55,616 bases of DNA from Basidiobolus meristosporus CBS 931.73 (GCA_002104905.1 MCFE01000585.1:1-55616); one strand, 5' to 3'. Counted from the first letter of the stretch, positions 34,269-48,093 are shown. The notes: generated by a model from the letters alone, not told the origin. Made by a program: numbers and translations.

Positions 34269-36518
34269 GAATATGAGCCCAAAGCGCATCGTATCAATCA
34301 TTGTATTAATCTTAATATAGATCGGAGGCATGGTGCCATCGTTCGGGGTTGAGCTATTGGATGAGAATCTGTAAATTACTCAACCTCATTCTATTCCATG
34401 GTCGAACATGGAAAGGAGTGTATATAATAATCATGGCTGAATATAGTTGATTACAATAGATGATTATTCCAGCATATCTATTTCGTTTTTAGCAAATAAA
34501 TAGTGAAGAACGCTTATCAAACCATATTTTTGGGCATCGCTTTGGAAAACAATAGCCGGTTAGCAAGTGATGAAGCATGGCATATCAGGCCTTTATGGCA
34601 TCGGGTATTTATTGCTGGTTGCGAGCAGGCTCGTAGTGAGTGATATGAGAGGTATAATATTGATCGGGAACGGTGGGTGCTACATTATATTGCCTATTGC
34701 CATGATAGGCTAGGTAGTTGAATACTTAGGGCGAGGCATTCATAGGCCATCTAATTTTCCAGATTCATTTTTCCGTACGCCGCACAACAAATCAAATCGG
34801 TAGTTTTGTTGAGAGGAGCAAGGGCCTCCTTATTTTGTACCCGCATGTTCGATAGGCCAGTACGAATACGTATCGATTGTGTGAATCTTCCCTTGTCAGC
34901 CTGCTACAGTTTGGACGACTTTCTTCTACGTGTTATTTCGAAGTTGCCAAGAATGTGCTATTGTCCCATTGATTTTTGGTGGTATCCTTTCTGCAAGCAA
35001 CAGCGGATGCGGATTTCCGATTGTAATTTCGGTTAGCATGGTCCCTGCGAAATGCTTGGCCCAAATAGAATGCCTGGAGTTCCGTAATAATCTGGAAACC
35101 CCGCTCATTATGGTGCAAATTAATCACATTTATCAAAGCAATTGGTAATTGGACTCTGAATAACGCAAGGTTTGCTTTTCGAAAGCCCGGTTACATCTGT
35201 AGCATGTAAATCAAATTTTGTGAGCCTGCGTGAACCAGTCAAATTATGTGCTCCTTTGGCAGGTAACATCTTTACAAAGCTGCATCAGAGACAGTGATTT
35301 TCAGTCCTCCCCAAAATTCCAAGCTGTAAGGGCCTTAGCATAGTGGGGTGTCGCCGTCACTTCCTGTGCTGCGAATGAATTTTGTCAAACGGTTGATTCT
35401 ATTTCACCAAGTATGCATCTACTATTTCTACCAACTTGAACAAGTAGAAGGATTAGAACCGCGATAATTCTAAGTGAGTTTTCAAATCGTCTGGCAACAC
35501 TCAAGCGCTGTATCTAGTTTTCTGGACCCATTAATGGTATGGGCTCACATTTAAGGTTATCTAACTCTGTTGGCAAGCATATTATATATGCCTTACCGAT
35601 AATCATTGATCTATGCAATATTCTCTAAATGTGCATTACTAAACCTAGTATAATGTAAAATGAATCGTAACAAAAAGCCGGAATATCTTGCTACTTAATT
35701 TGGCTTCAAGATACATCTGGAGCCAATCATGCTTAAATTATTACCTATATCCAGCTAAGAAAACTCCAATAGTACTATGTATCCGCTGTTATTCGACCCT
35801 TGGTTTTTTAGCACTTGCAGTGTGATTACTACAAATGCAAGTCCAGAAATTTCGCTGATTGTAATTTACTTAGGTTAGTGGAATTTTTGCCGACTTTCAC
35901 ATGTGCTCTGATGGTATCCAACGAAAGCTTCAACTAGGGCTAATTTCTGATGCCAATATTACAACCTTCATCAGGAATATATTTTTTCCACCCCATTATG
36001 ACCAACAACGAGTTGTTGGGATTTATAGATACTTTCGGCGCTGAACTAAATAATCTCAAGTTTCGAATCATCTAGTTTCCCTTGATGAGTCATCAGGTTG
36101 ATTTTATACGATTCTTCTGCTTCTATCGACCATTCTCTATATTCTCCCAGATTTTGCAGAGCAATAAACGCATTCCAAGTATGCAACATTATGAGCCTTA
36201 TATAATAGAAATCCTAGTATGTTTGGTGTTAATATATAAATTATATCAAGTATATATGAATACTCTGAAATCAGTTTTTTATTTTACTGTATTCACATGT
36301 ATCATCACTTGGGTATTATGGACTATGAATAGTGGGTGCCCTCCTGCTCGAAATATATGGGTGTCAGTTGGTTGATAGATATGGAATACCTGAAACTATC
36401 TTGGAGTATCAAGTATTTAGAGGTAAACAGTCTATTTCCTCATGGCGTAGGTTATAAATACTTCAGGGATATTGGAGATACTGGAACTCATTAGGAAAGT
36501 ATGCGGATTATGCATTTT
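34269..36518. other. intergenic, AT-rich toward the right
   Basis: No gene recognised. A hydrophobic frame at 36082-36375 lies in AT-rich sequence and is judged spurious. Confidence 0.45.
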
Positions 36519-36865
36519 TGTTGTAAGAATCTTGGGGATATTGGAGGTGACAGGGAGAGCAAGTAGATTTTATGGTTTACACCTAACGATTTACTGAATG
36601 TAAACGTAGTATATATATTTTTACATGGAATTACCCAGAAAAACACGTAGAATATGCTTAGGAAGGTTTCAAGAGCAGGTGGGCAAAGTTTGAGGCTGTT
36701 TGAATAACTTAACAACTTTTCATGTCCGGGGTACCTGATATTTTGGTGGGGTATTCTTGGTAAATCCCGACAGGGAATTTAGCCAGAATTCTCTAAGATT
36801 TGTAGACTATGATCTAGGTGACCAAGTTAAATGAATACCTAAGTGTAATTACGAAATTTATAACA
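36519..36865 (-). repeat. solo copia LTR
   Basis: Read on the minus strand this is a full-length relative (347 bp) of the copia LTRs elsewhere in the window. It starts TGTTATAA, ends TTACAACA, and keeps the TTTGCCCACCTGCTCTTG, TATATATAC and CAGTAAATC equivalents. No internal region adjoins it. Flanking T-runs make the target duplication ambiguous. Confidence 0.85.
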
Positions 36866-39800
36866 TTTTTATCTAATGGCACACTGCACACAAAGATGGT
36901 ATCAACTCTCCTACAAGATACAGTTTAGAAAGAACACTGAATATGCTCAAACGGGTTAAAGAGCACATATGTAGAATTTAAGAACTATTGCACTTTTTCC
37001 AAAGGTACCATACTCAGGGAACCTGACAATTCAATGGAAATATTACAGGTATTACCAAATAGTAATTCTAATCTTTAAGCTTTATTAAATTCTGACCAAC
37101 TTCCAAGTCAGCAAGCTGACATATATATTTAGTTGTGATAGCTAAAAATAGTACAGGAGATGATTGCTTGAATAAAGACAATGTTGCATCTATGTTTGCT
37201 ACTTGAAAGTTGCCATTGAAAATGCCATGACCACCACTTTGCGTTTAGTTACCAAAGCAAGATAGGAAGTTTTTGCAGAGTATGGTTGAAGCCCAATTGG
37301 CTTGAAACTATTTGACCTATTAATTCCTATTTTCATCATTTTATCAAATTATCACCATGTTATTATGATAGTATGTCGTTATTCCTTGAATCATGAGATC
37401 AGTTACCAATGAGTGAGGATCTTAGCATGGATATATGCAAATAGAGAACGGTTGCATATTAATGTTGTGGTATGGCAATACTTTAACAATCCATAGTTTA
37501 AGCAATTTTTAATTGATGTTATATGAAAAACCAATGAGTATAGAATAACATGAAAACACATTGTATCACAAGGGTGTTTTGGTTTTAGACAGCAATCAAA
37601 TCCTCCAAGTCTCTCCAGTGCAGAGCTATTCATTATACTACAACATTTAGTAGGGGTAGCTATATTAAATCCCACTGGCATTTACCATGCTATTGCCCCA
37701 TACAATGCCATGCCCTAGGTAAACCTGGATGGTGTGCCGGAATATTAATGTGTATTCACTATGTTCATGTGAGATAGTATGATGTGTTGTTGGCTATCAA
37801 GGAATTCAATAGTAAACATCCACAGTTCGAGAATATAGATTTACCATAATTTCTTCACATTATGAAAGTGACCAATACTAAACCACCGTGGAAAATACAT
37901 ATTGATGCTTACGCCCTTGCCGGTGAATGATCAAATTCCATGTGCATGATCCTATTTATGGGCCAAAAAATTCATGAAGTAGGGCTATGTTATAGATGGA
38001 TGCGGGATGCGGAGCCTACCAGACTAATGCCAATGCATAATATGCAGCGGATATCAAGGTATCATGTTGTGCGAGATTCTCGAACTTTGCTATGCATTCA
38101 TCTCTCTTGGCAATTCTCTTATCTACTATTCCACCAGAGGTACATAGGCACATTCATACGGAGAGGTAATCGACATGTGCTAACCCGGGTGCATATCCAC
38201 GATCATTGAAAGCGCAGCCTCTCTTTCATGCAGATTTTAATGAACACAATGACTGTATCCGGTCACTATACGCATGCCTCTGCCCCCACAACCAATACAA
38301 TGTAATAAGGTATTCAGACTCTGGATGAAATTTTGATATTTTACAGGATATCGCTTGATGTACACGAACCGTTGGTTCGAAGTGACAGTACGTTGATCGC
38401 ACTGCGCATCGACAAAGCGAGAGCAATCCGTAAACCATTCGTGCAATGGTTTTTTGATACCATGTTCTAGGAACGCAAGTGCCATCAAAGGAGGCACTTA
38501 TTCTCAGGGTTTCAGCCGCTACTTACTACAAGACACTTAGTCGAAATGGATACACTATTTTCTACACGGGGTTTCAAGAGCTAGAATAGATACAACAAGC
38601 ACAGCATTGTGGGTTTCTTGTGGCCAGAAATCCACTGAACCAATACCGCAAAAGAAAATTCTTGGGAGAAGCAACGTAGGGTTAGGTATCTTCATCTGTG
38701 ATACAGGATAAAACCTAGGGAAGCCTCTCTACTATGACGTAAGGTTCCAAAACACCTCCCTGATCAACGACAGCGTACATGCGATATGGGGTTCATGACG
38801 GTATTGGGTCGTCTATTAATACTCCAGAATATCGGTGGATTTGTGACACGCTACCGCCCATCCGGTTTCAAATTAGGCCTACTCGAAGGCTACTAATGGG
38901 ATGGCCTGTCAGAAGCCAGGTGCGGAGAAAATCAAGCCCAGCTGAGCGGCCCATGTTGGCATGATCTAATCGGCGCTTGATATTGGCACGAGTAATATTT
39001 CATCCGGTCTCGTGTCGGTGTTACCTCGCTTTGGGCTCATGAAGCCTAGCTATCAAATCGGGATTAGTAATGAAATTTGGCAAGCAATGCAGCTAGTAAA
39101 TCAAAGAGCTTCTGGTCGCTTCGAGTGATCGAGTAGAGCAGTTGCGATTGGTAAGGGATGCAGTGATATTATCAGCGCGCAGGTCAAATCCGCGCTCCGA
39201 GCCAAATATGGGTCGCGGAATGGTCCGCACATGGTAGGCCAAGCGATGTAGCTGTGATAACCACTGCTCGACCAGTCAATGTGCACAACAGATATCTTAA
39301 GCCTCTATCACATTTGGCTGCCCTGAAGAGCCCCTTAGAAATTAGGGTTCCGAAGAGCATGCAGATTACGGAGATGTAATATGCAAATCAACCTGTGTAT
39401 CTGACACTCCTAGCCAATCCGGTACTACCAGGACTCCCTCCAACCTTATGCTTATTAGTAATCAGTGCCAAGCGGCCACTGATAGCGATCATGCAAGCAA
39501 TATTAAGCAGCTCAACCTCCAAGATAGGATACGAATGGGTGCCCATATGGAGCCTGTTGTCACGCGCGAGAGGCGGTCCACCAGATAGCTTCATTTGTCG
39601 TAGACTCTTCTTCAGTAGTGTCCGTATCCCAAGTATGCATTCAACCTAGTGATGTCATTGAGATCCTTGTTTTTGGAAAGACCACTCTAAAATACAGTCT
39701 GGAACAGGCAGTACCCAATAACCACCTGGCTGCCACATACATCGAGATGTCGGGGCATTTGTCAAATGCATTGCTTATCTCAAACATGCCAAAGACCAAT

Positions 39801-40503
39801 TGATCCACAGGCCATCAGTATGGTTACGCTAAAGCCGATACCCAATTCCGGCACTCCTCGTTAGTATGACCTCATGAAGAGTAGCAACTGCCCACCTCCA
39901 GCTCATGCTCCATTTCATGAGGCGCGGCCTATGGTCCAATTCTAGATTCAGGGAGCATTGAGTGCCGCCCAGTGACCATCTTCCGATATTTGTCACATAG
40001 TAGATCTCCTTCCAGACGAAAACATTACTCACAGTTCAATTGCACCGTAGTGGTGCCGTGGAAATTAGCCTATTGATGGCGGAGCACCCGCTTTGGTGCC
40101 CACATGCCCTTTTCGGCGATTAGAAGTCGGACCAAAATCCGTTCGCAGTTTCAGTCCCACCTTTCCATAGATACGGTCATCAAGACTCTGCCTGCACAGT
40201 ATGTGACTTTCAGGTGTTGGCGATTGCCTGTCCATACCCAAGGATTTGGTTTATTCCAAGCAGAAGTATCAAGAAAGTGGCGGAACTCAGAATATTATAC
40301 GAAGTATATTTACAAAAAATGGGCAATGAATACAGAAGCAGGATAGCATGTAGGGTTAGCACAACCAGAGACCGTAGCTAGAAATGGCACTGACGCGTCT
40401 AGTTTCCACGCCTTGCCTCTCGCCAGCCATGGGTTAATACTATTGTACGAGAAGCTCTGGATTTGGTTTTTGCATACGAATCCTGGGACAGGATTATACG
40501 AAG
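36866..40503. other. intergenic, no gene recognised
   Basis: AT-rich on the left, more balanced from about 37.9 kb. Short frames (for example 39395-39649) show no domain. It may include decayed sequence. Confidence 0.4.
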
Positions 40504-41616
40504 CTAGCATTTGAGAGGTATTGTCAGCTTATGCTCAGAGCGATAGTGCCGTTTCAAAGCATCTGTGCGATAGAATGATTTGGTGCAAATACTACAACTG
40601 TAAGGCCTCTCTCCAGTGTGCAAGCGAATATGTCTGTGGAGGTCATGTCTGCGGCGGAAATGACGGGAGCAAAATGGGCACAGATGTGTTCGCTTCTCCT
40701 TCTCACCAGGGGATGGTGCAGAGTCTGCTACCCCATTCATGAAGTTAAAAGGGGCGCCTCCATTGTTAGAATCGTTAGGCCTAGAGTCACCCATAGCGTG
40801 TGGGTGATAACGAAATACTCTGGAAGTAGATGAGTGGATGCCTTTGGATGGATTGCAATGGATAAATTTGATTCTGTTGGGAATTGACCCTGGTAAGAGA
40901 TTGGGGCTGGAATTGGAATATGCCTCGAGACCGACTGGATCCATAATCTCCTCCTCGAAACTTGAGGCCAAGTGCTGTGCAAGATGATCCGTTTCATCGC
41001 TGTGTATATCAAATTTGGAGCTTGTCACTTCTGTGGGAAAGAAATGTGCACTGTGTATCCCGAGGGGAAACAGCGGATAACTGTAGATGGGTGCGCAGTG
41101 GGTGACTGGATTCCGTATTGAATGATGCAATTCGGGAATCTGGCAGCAGGAAGAAATTCTCGGAGTATTTGCTGCTGGAAGAAGTAGTGGAGTAGCCATA
41201 TGGCACTGTGGGTTTTCAATGGCAGTAGTGCTAACTTGTGTGAGAGTCGAGGGATGTTGGTGAGGAGCAGAACGTAAACCATTGGGAAACTCTGCTCTCA
41301 GCTGATGGCTGAGTACCACAGGGCTGGCACCATCTACTGGGGCCCTGGTAAGATTCTTTGCAGGGGAGAGATGTGGCCTGTGGTTTGGTCCAATGTTTAA
41401 TGGCTGACTATTTACCAAGTATGCAGAGAGCGATGCATCGTAATCTAGCAAAGTAAAGACTAGATTTTAGTAGAAAACCTTGGGAACGTTTCCAATAACT
41501 ATATTACCAGCAGAAATTGGCTCAGTATCAGAGTAGAACCAATCCTCAATACTCATGTCATGAATGCTCGGATTGAGAGGACCAGCAGGGTTTATGCGGT
41601 TGGAGAGGGGCATCAT
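40504..41616 (-). CDS. C2H2 zinc-finger transcription factor (two fingers)
   Basis: Two exons (41616-41508, 41444-40504) joined across a 63-nt GTAATA..TAG intron that contains a TACTAAAA-like branch site; 349 aa. Two adjacent C2H2 fingers form the C-terminus: finger 1 C292, C295, H308, H312; linker TGERPY; finger 2 C320, C323, H336, H341 with a KSFYRTDALKRH helix. The rest is Pro/Ser/His-rich and probably disordered, with a short EDWF-containing acidic start. Known family role: sequence-specific DNA binding in the nucleus. The target is unknown. The first ATG pair is at 41616/41613. Confidence 0.87.
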
Positions 41617-43114
41617 AGTGGTGTTGAGATGGAAAACGCGTAATATGTCCTTCGAAGATACCAAGTGGGTAAATGATTATGACGTCTAGTCCTGTAAGTG
41701 CCTTTTTATTCAATTTCTCAGTAGCCAGAGTTCTCAGGAACCAACCAAGCAATGTTTCACTAATGAGAGTTTCAAACCCGGTCAGATGCTATCACAAAAA
41801 CCGATCCAGAATAGTGTAGTCAATACGATTGCTAGGTGAGCCAGTATTAGGGACTGTCGTGTAACAAACTGAAGATGAAATAGAAGTATAGGTGTGCTAC
41901 TTTGGTATACTGTGATCAACAGTTGCGATAATAAAATAGTCACAAGATTAGCTAGCAAAAACATTTTTCCTGGGGATCATTACTGCTTAAAGCGGAGCTC
42001 TTTAGAAAATCACCATACCAGTTTTGGAAACGTTACTTGTTTCATTAGTGGTAAGCACACTCTGCTATTGTAACTTTCGTGGACTAGCTGCTGGTTCAGG
42101 ACGTTGCATTAGTGTGTGAGTATAGGACTTGGTTGCACGGTAGCCATTCAGATATTGCCCATCCCGTCCCTTAGAGCATCGCCCACTGCCGGTACACTGC
42201 TGGGTTTTACCGCTTAAGAGGGCTCAGAATTGTTGAGCACAATTAGGAAATGGACAGACTTTATCCCCATTGGATTTCAAGAGCGCGTGATTACCCAATT
42301 GCTAATGAACTTTAATATTAACAGCATTATTTTTCTGGATATATATGGCAACAAAGGCAGTGATACCACTTTGGGATGCTTTGCTCTGGTAACTCGCTGA
42401 CTAGATATGTGCAGCTTTAACTTTAACCAGGATGATCAAGTAAAATATCGTAGGGAAACATATAGTAGCAGAGGAGCAGTGATTCGATGATCATCAGCCC
42501 CATTGTTTCCTTATCAACTTGTATATACTCAAAAGGCCATCGAATCAGCCCAATAGAGCACTAGCTATGGGCTCAGATTCTCAGCCCCGGTGAACCAATG
42601 GATACGGTAGAATATTACACAAACACAAGATCAACTATATTGTAGGAATTCACGGCAATTGAAGCTGGAGATGACATGCTACATAAAGAGATTCCTTTCC
42701 GTTTTAGTTCATCGTGGTGAAGCTCTAATATGAGTTCGGTTACATTATAGCTCAATTGCAGGACCTAGGCAAGGTCTCCTCCCATACTGCTGGTCACGAT
42801 TCTGTCAACCATAATTTGTGGCATCCCAACCTCACATCAAAGAAGATTAGGCATCAGCAATTATGCCGTGTAGATCCGACTATATGGCGTCCGCTTCAAC
42901 ACAAGTCCAAAAATAGTACGAGTCTGTCAATATTAGCCTGCTCTATTATTGTTTTATGAAATCAATTTTACCCTCAATGAAACATAGGAGTTGTAAAGAA
43001 TTTTGATGAATCCTATTATCCCAAAGGTTTGAATATTGGATTTCTTTAGATAGATGACACTTTTATAATCATTTGATCCAAAATGATGCTAGTGCTTTGT
43101 GCTATATATATTTA
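41617..43114. other. intergenic
   Basis: Promoter side of the zinc-finger gene, then AT-rich sequence leading into copia remnants. No gene recognised. Confidence 0.45.
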
Positions 43115-43249
43115 CCTTGTGTTTTGGTAAAATATTCCAAGTAAATCCTAACAAGGGATTTGGGTAAGACATTTCAAGATTTGTTGACCATGATCTAAGT
43201 GACTAAGTTAATGGATTATATAAGTGTAACTGCAAGATTCATAAAAACA
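43115..43249 (-). repeat. copia LTR 5' fragment
   Basis: On the minus strand this matches the first ~130 bp of the family LTR (TTAACTTAGTCACTTAGATCA and GGATTTACTTGGAATATTTT equivalents). The rest of the LTR is missing, so it is a truncated solo LTR. Confidence 0.7.
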
Positions 43250-43683
43250 AGTACTCTGCTGAGTAGTATATGCAAAGCTGAATAAACACTTGGTACAGAG
43301 TATGGCTTAATAAAACTATACTAAGCTTCATAATTCTTTTCAGGTTGCTGCCAGAGCTTAATCAAACTTGCATCCCAGATCACCAGGCCTAGCCTCTCAA
43401 ATAAGGCAACTCTTGCATGCGCTACCGCCAGCCTTGCTAAGTCATTTGTTATTTATCATGATCTCTTCTGCTTATAAGGATATCTGGGAGTTCTTGTACT
43501 TTGCATTTGTTTGCCATTTGGCTTGGTCAGCATAGTTTGAATTTTGTTTCTTTTCTCCAACTTTGGCAGAGCACTTAATGACACCACTTCCTGTTGCTCA
43601 AAACTTGTAAAAATCAATGACTAAAGTTATTAATTCCATAATATCAGTTATCCAGAGTACAAGAGCACTCAAAGTTATTCAAA
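43250..43683. other. intergenic, between copia remnants
   Basis: AT-rich sequence between the truncated minus-strand LTR and the older plus-strand LTR. No gene recognised. Confidence 0.4.
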
Positions 43684-43761
43684 CTGTTGTAAATTCTGCA
43701 ATTATGCCAAAATATTCACCTACCTCAGTCACTTAGATCATTGCCTGCAGATCTCAGTGAA

Positions 43762-43766
43762 TTCAG
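43762..43766 (+). repeat. target-site duplication of copia copy 3 (left)
   Basis: TTCAG immediately precedes the 5' LTR and is repeated exactly at 48455-48459 after the 3' LTR. Five bp is the normal copia duplication length. Confidence 0.93.
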
Positions 43767-44116
43767 TGTTGTAAAAATTCGTATTTTCCACCTAAATATT
43801 CACCTAACTTAGTCACTTAGATCATCATCTTCAAATCCTAGAGAATACTGACCAAATTCCTTGTCGGGATTTACTTAGAATATTTTCACCAAAATACCAG
43901 GTACCCAGAACATGAAAATTCTCAAAGTTGTCCAAACAGCCCCAAACTTTGCACACATGTTCTTGGGACCTTCCTTAACCTATTCTACGTGTTTGTAATG
44001 CCAAGACCATGTAAAAGTATAAATACTACTTTTACATTCAATAAATCATTAAGTGAAAACCACATAATCTACTTGTTCTCCCAATCACTTCCAATATCTC
44101 CAAGACTCTTACAACA
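43767..44116 (+). repeat. 5' LTR of copia copy 3
   Basis: TGTTGTAA...TTACAACA, 350 bp. It contains TATAAATA at 44018-44025, the likely Pol II promoter, and AATAAA at 44040-44045, the likely polyadenylation signal, so a very short R region is expected between them and the end. Confidence 0.95.
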
Positions 44117-44133
44117 GGTTATGAGCCCCGAGC
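44117..44133 (+). other. copia primer-binding site (half-tRNA type)
   Basis: GGTTATGAGCCCCGAGC starts at the first base after the 5' LTR. Its reverse complement reads as an initiator-Met tRNA anticodon arm (GGGGCTCATAACC, anticodon CAT), as in Drosophila copia, which is primed by a tRNA-iMet half cut in the anticodon loop. It does not resemble the acceptor-stem site TGGTATCAGAGC of plant elements. The internal ATG of this site is also the likely gag start codon. Confidence 0.75.
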
Positions 44134-47100
44134 TGTCACTCTCTGCAATGTCTACTACTGCTATTACTGGAATTTTTCCCTCTGCTGAAAAGTTGGATGG
44201 ATCTAACTACCAAGTGTGGAAGGTGAAGATGAAGATGCTGCTACAAGAAAGAGGCCTTTGGGATATTGTCATGGGAGAAGAATGCCCTCCTAAAAACGTG
44301 GGAGAGGAAGCCTTGAAGTACCAGAAGAAAGAACAAAGTGCCTTTAACTGCATTTGCCTTAATGTCAAGGACAAATTGCTAATTCAATGCTCAAGAGCAA
44401 AAACGGCAAAGAATGCCTGGAAAGCATTAGAAGACACCTACCAGTCATGTTCAGCTGCCAAGAAAATGTATCTGAGAAGAAAATTCTTTACTACAAAGAT
44501 GCTGCCAGGAGAAGAAATGAAAAATCTAATTAACAGAATTACCCTGCTGGTAGATGAGATGGAATCTGTGGGCGTACCAACTACTGATGAGGATGTGATA
44601 GTTACCATCCTGAATAGCCTGACAGACGAGTTTCAGGGCCTTGTATCAGCCCTAGAGTCCAGAACTGAAGATTTGACCTTAAATTACGTATATGGAAGGC
44701 TCCTGGATGAAGAATTAAGAAAATCAAGCGCCAATAAGAAGGAAGAAGAAAATGCTTTAATAAGCAATGATAACCAACAAAGGAGGTACCCAAGACCCTA
44801 CAAAGGCAACAGCAACCTATTTTGCAACTACTGCAAAAGGAAAGGACACACATCAGACCGGTGTTTCAAAAAGAGAGATTATCAGCAAAAGAAGCCTGAA
44901 TATGGAAATGCTGTAACAACTGAAGATAGACTATTCATATCTGCACTAAATATGACCACAAACAAGGATTCTCAGACGTGGTATATTGACTCTGGAGCTT
45001 CTCAACACTTTACACACCAAAAAGAACTTTTTACCCAATATCAAGAAATTCCAATTAAGAAGGTTTTCATGGGTGACGATAGAACACTTGATGCAGTGGG
45101 AGAAGGAACTATCCAAGTAAACCTTAGAAGCAGTGAAGGAAGCCATACACTGACCTTTAAAGAAGTACTCTATGTACCAGAAATAGCCAAGAACCTACTC
45201 TCTGTAAGCAAGGCCACAGCAGAAGGACTCAGTTTCAGTTTTGACAATTCTGGATGCAGGATCACTGATCAAAATGGTGCCCATATTGCTTCGGGCATCA
45301 GAGATCAGAACCTATACAAGTTGACTTATATTCCATCATATCTGGAAGCCAATATAAGTAACTTAAATGAAGAAACACCAATGCTTTGGCACAGGAGATT
45401 TGGACACATCAATTTTGATTATTTGCGTAAAATGATCAAAGATCAGCTAATTTCTGGAGTGAAAATTGATCCCCCAGCTATTTTGGAGCACTGTGAAGCC
45501 TGCATATATGGGAAACAAGCCAGACAACCGTTCAAGAGCTCTGGGTTAATCAAAACTAAGAAAAAATTAGATCTAATTCACTCAGATCTGTGTGGACCTA
45601 TGCAAAATTTATCCTTAGGCGGGATGAAGTATTTAATCACTTTTATTGATGATTATACAAGATACACATGGGTCTACTTCATGGAGAGAAAGGAAGAAGC
45701 TCTGTCTAAGCTCAGGGAGTTCAAAGCCATGGTGGAGAGAGAAACTGGTGAAAAAATCAAGAAAATACGCTCTGACAATGGTGGAGAATATACCTCAAAA
45801 CTCTTCATCCACTTCTGCAAAATTCATGGGATAAAGCAAGAGACTACTGTACCATACTCCCCACAGCAAAATGGAGTAGCAGAACGAGCTAACAGATCAA
45901 TAATTGATATGGCAAGATCTATGATCCATGATCAAAAATTATCCTATGATTTTTGGGCGGAATCAGTTGCCACTGCTGTATATCTTAAAAATAGGAGTTA
46001 TAACAGAATACTTCGTGATTCTACTCCATTTGAAGCATGGTATGGATACAGACCAAGTGCAGAACATCTAAGAATATTTGGGTGTACAGCATATGCCAAA
46101 AAACTGGCCGGAAATCAGTCAAAATTTGAGCCAAAAAGTGTAAAATGCATATTTTTGGGCTACTGCAATGAGAGTAAGGCATACAGACTCTACAATACCG
46201 AAGCAAAGAAGCTGATCAAGTCCAGGGATGTGTTGTTTGATGAAAATTCAAAATTTTCACAAAAAATGACATCAGATGATGACGAAAATTTGATCTCAAG
46301 TCCACCAATTGTCAGGATTGAATCAGAGCAAAACAATGAAAATTTTTTCACTCCAGAGGACTCTACAACCGTGGTTCAGCCAGAATCAGTGCCCAGGAAT
46401 ATCCCAGAAGTGATCATTCCAGTATCAAATGCCCGGAGATCCAATCGAACAAGAAATAGCCCAAATTACTATATCAATGAGGGTACAAACTTAGCCTATG
46501 CCTATTCAGTCCATGTTGATGAACCCCAGACTGTAAAAGAGGCCCTAAATAGCCCTCAGACGAAGTTTTGGAGATCTGCAATGACTGAGGAATATCAGGC
46601 CCTGATGGAAAATCAAACTTGGGACTTAGTCAAATTACCAATCAACCAAAAATCAATTGGATGCAGATGGGTCTTCAAGACAAAATACAAGGCTGATGGT
46701 ACAATTGAAAGATACAAAGCAAGACTTGTAGCCAAAGGATACTCTCAAACAAAAGGACTTGACTATACTGAGACCTTTGCACCGGTAGCCAAGTTTAATT
46801 CCATCAGATTAATATTGGCTATTGCAGCCAAATATAAGTTTTTTATTCATCAAATGGATGTAAAAACTGCATTTTTGAATGGAGAACTTGATGAGGACGT
46901 GTATATGGACCAGCCTGATGGTTTTGTTGACCAAGATAACCCCCATTTGGTCTGCAAGCTTAAAAAGTCACTATATGGTCTCAAACAATCACCAAGAGCC
47001 TGGAATTGCAAGATAGATTCTTATTTGGAATCTTTGAGTTTCAAAAGGAGTAATGCTGACTATAGTATATACTATAAACCAGATAGAGCAAATCCAGTTC

Positions 47101-48093
47101 TATTAGCTCTATATGTGGATGATCTTATTATAGCCGCCAATAACCTAGAAACATTGGAAGGGACTAAATCCAGCCTATCTAAGGAGTTCAAGATGTCCGA
47201 TCTAGGAGAACTTAGTTACTACTTAGGGATTAAGTTCTCCATAGACAGAAGTACCCAGACTATTACCCTAAGCCAATCCAAGTATATTCAAGATATACTA
47301 AAGAAGTACAAAATGGAAGACTGTAAACTGGCAGCTACCCCAATGGAGACAAACCTTAACTTGGTCAAAACTCAACCAAATCAAGAGAGCTTGGTGCCAT
47401 CTGAAAGCCCTGACTTTCCTTATCAATCTATGGTCGGCAGTCTGATGTATATCATGCTTGGAACACGTCCAGATATCTCATATTCAGTGGGAGTTGTCAG
47501 CCAACATAATCAGAATTATGGATCTGATCATATTGCAGCAGTTAAGCGGATTTTTAGATACCTAAAAGGAACTGCTGATATCTGTTTAAGATACACTTAT
47601 AAGGATTCAGAACAGGATCTTGTGGGATACTCTGATGCTGATTGGGGACGAAATTTAGAAGACAGAAGATCCACCACAGGATACACCTTTCTTTACTGTA
47701 AAGGAGCCATTTCATGGAATTCAAGAAAGCAACCAACCGTAGCACTTTCTACTACAGAGGCAGAGTATATGGCAGCCTGTGAAGCTACAAAAGAAGCAAT
47801 GTGGTTAAGAAAGCTCTTTACAGATTTAGGCCTATGTCAAAAAAACGCCTATTACTTTATTTCAAGATAATCAAGGATGTATACAATTAGGTAGAAATCC
47901 AACTTTTCATGCTAGAACCAAGCACATAGATATTAGACATCATTTCATACGTGAAGCTATAGAGAATAACTTAGTTAGCTTAGTTTACTGTCCTACAGAT
48001 GAAATGATTGCAGACATATTTACCAAACCATTAGCTAGAGACAAGTTTGAATATCTTAGGTCAAAATTAGGACTAGTCAGTATGAACATTTAG
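44121..48093 (+). CDS. copia gag-pol polyprotein, frameshifted near its end
   Basis: Starting at ATG 44121 (alternative 44148), with the frameshift ignored, the frame would encode about 1,323 aa. Domains in order: UBN2-type gag (LDGSNYQVWKVKMKMLL); CCHC knuckle CNYCKRKGHTSDRC at 235-248; protease WYIDSGAS with D290; GAG-pre-integrase; integrase D489, D552, E588 (35 residues between the last two); RT with YVDD at 998-1001; RNase H beginning around D1172 with STTEAEY. An A7 run at 47839-47845, A6 in the two older copies, shifts the frame and gives a stop at 47868-47870. The original frame resumes to the stop at 48091-48093. All catalytic motifs otherwise look intact. The shift may be a real null mutation or a homopolymer sequencing error. 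Confidence 0.93.

Noticed and set aside
36082-36375. Hydrophobic 97-codon frame
   Set aside because: AT-rich sequence naturally yields hydrophobic codons. No promoter or family support.
43989-44120. Extension of the copia gag-pol frame upstream into the 5' LTR
   Set aside because: The extra codons lie before or at the LTR promoter (TATAAATA at 44018) and so are outside the element transcript; ATG 44121 is preferred.
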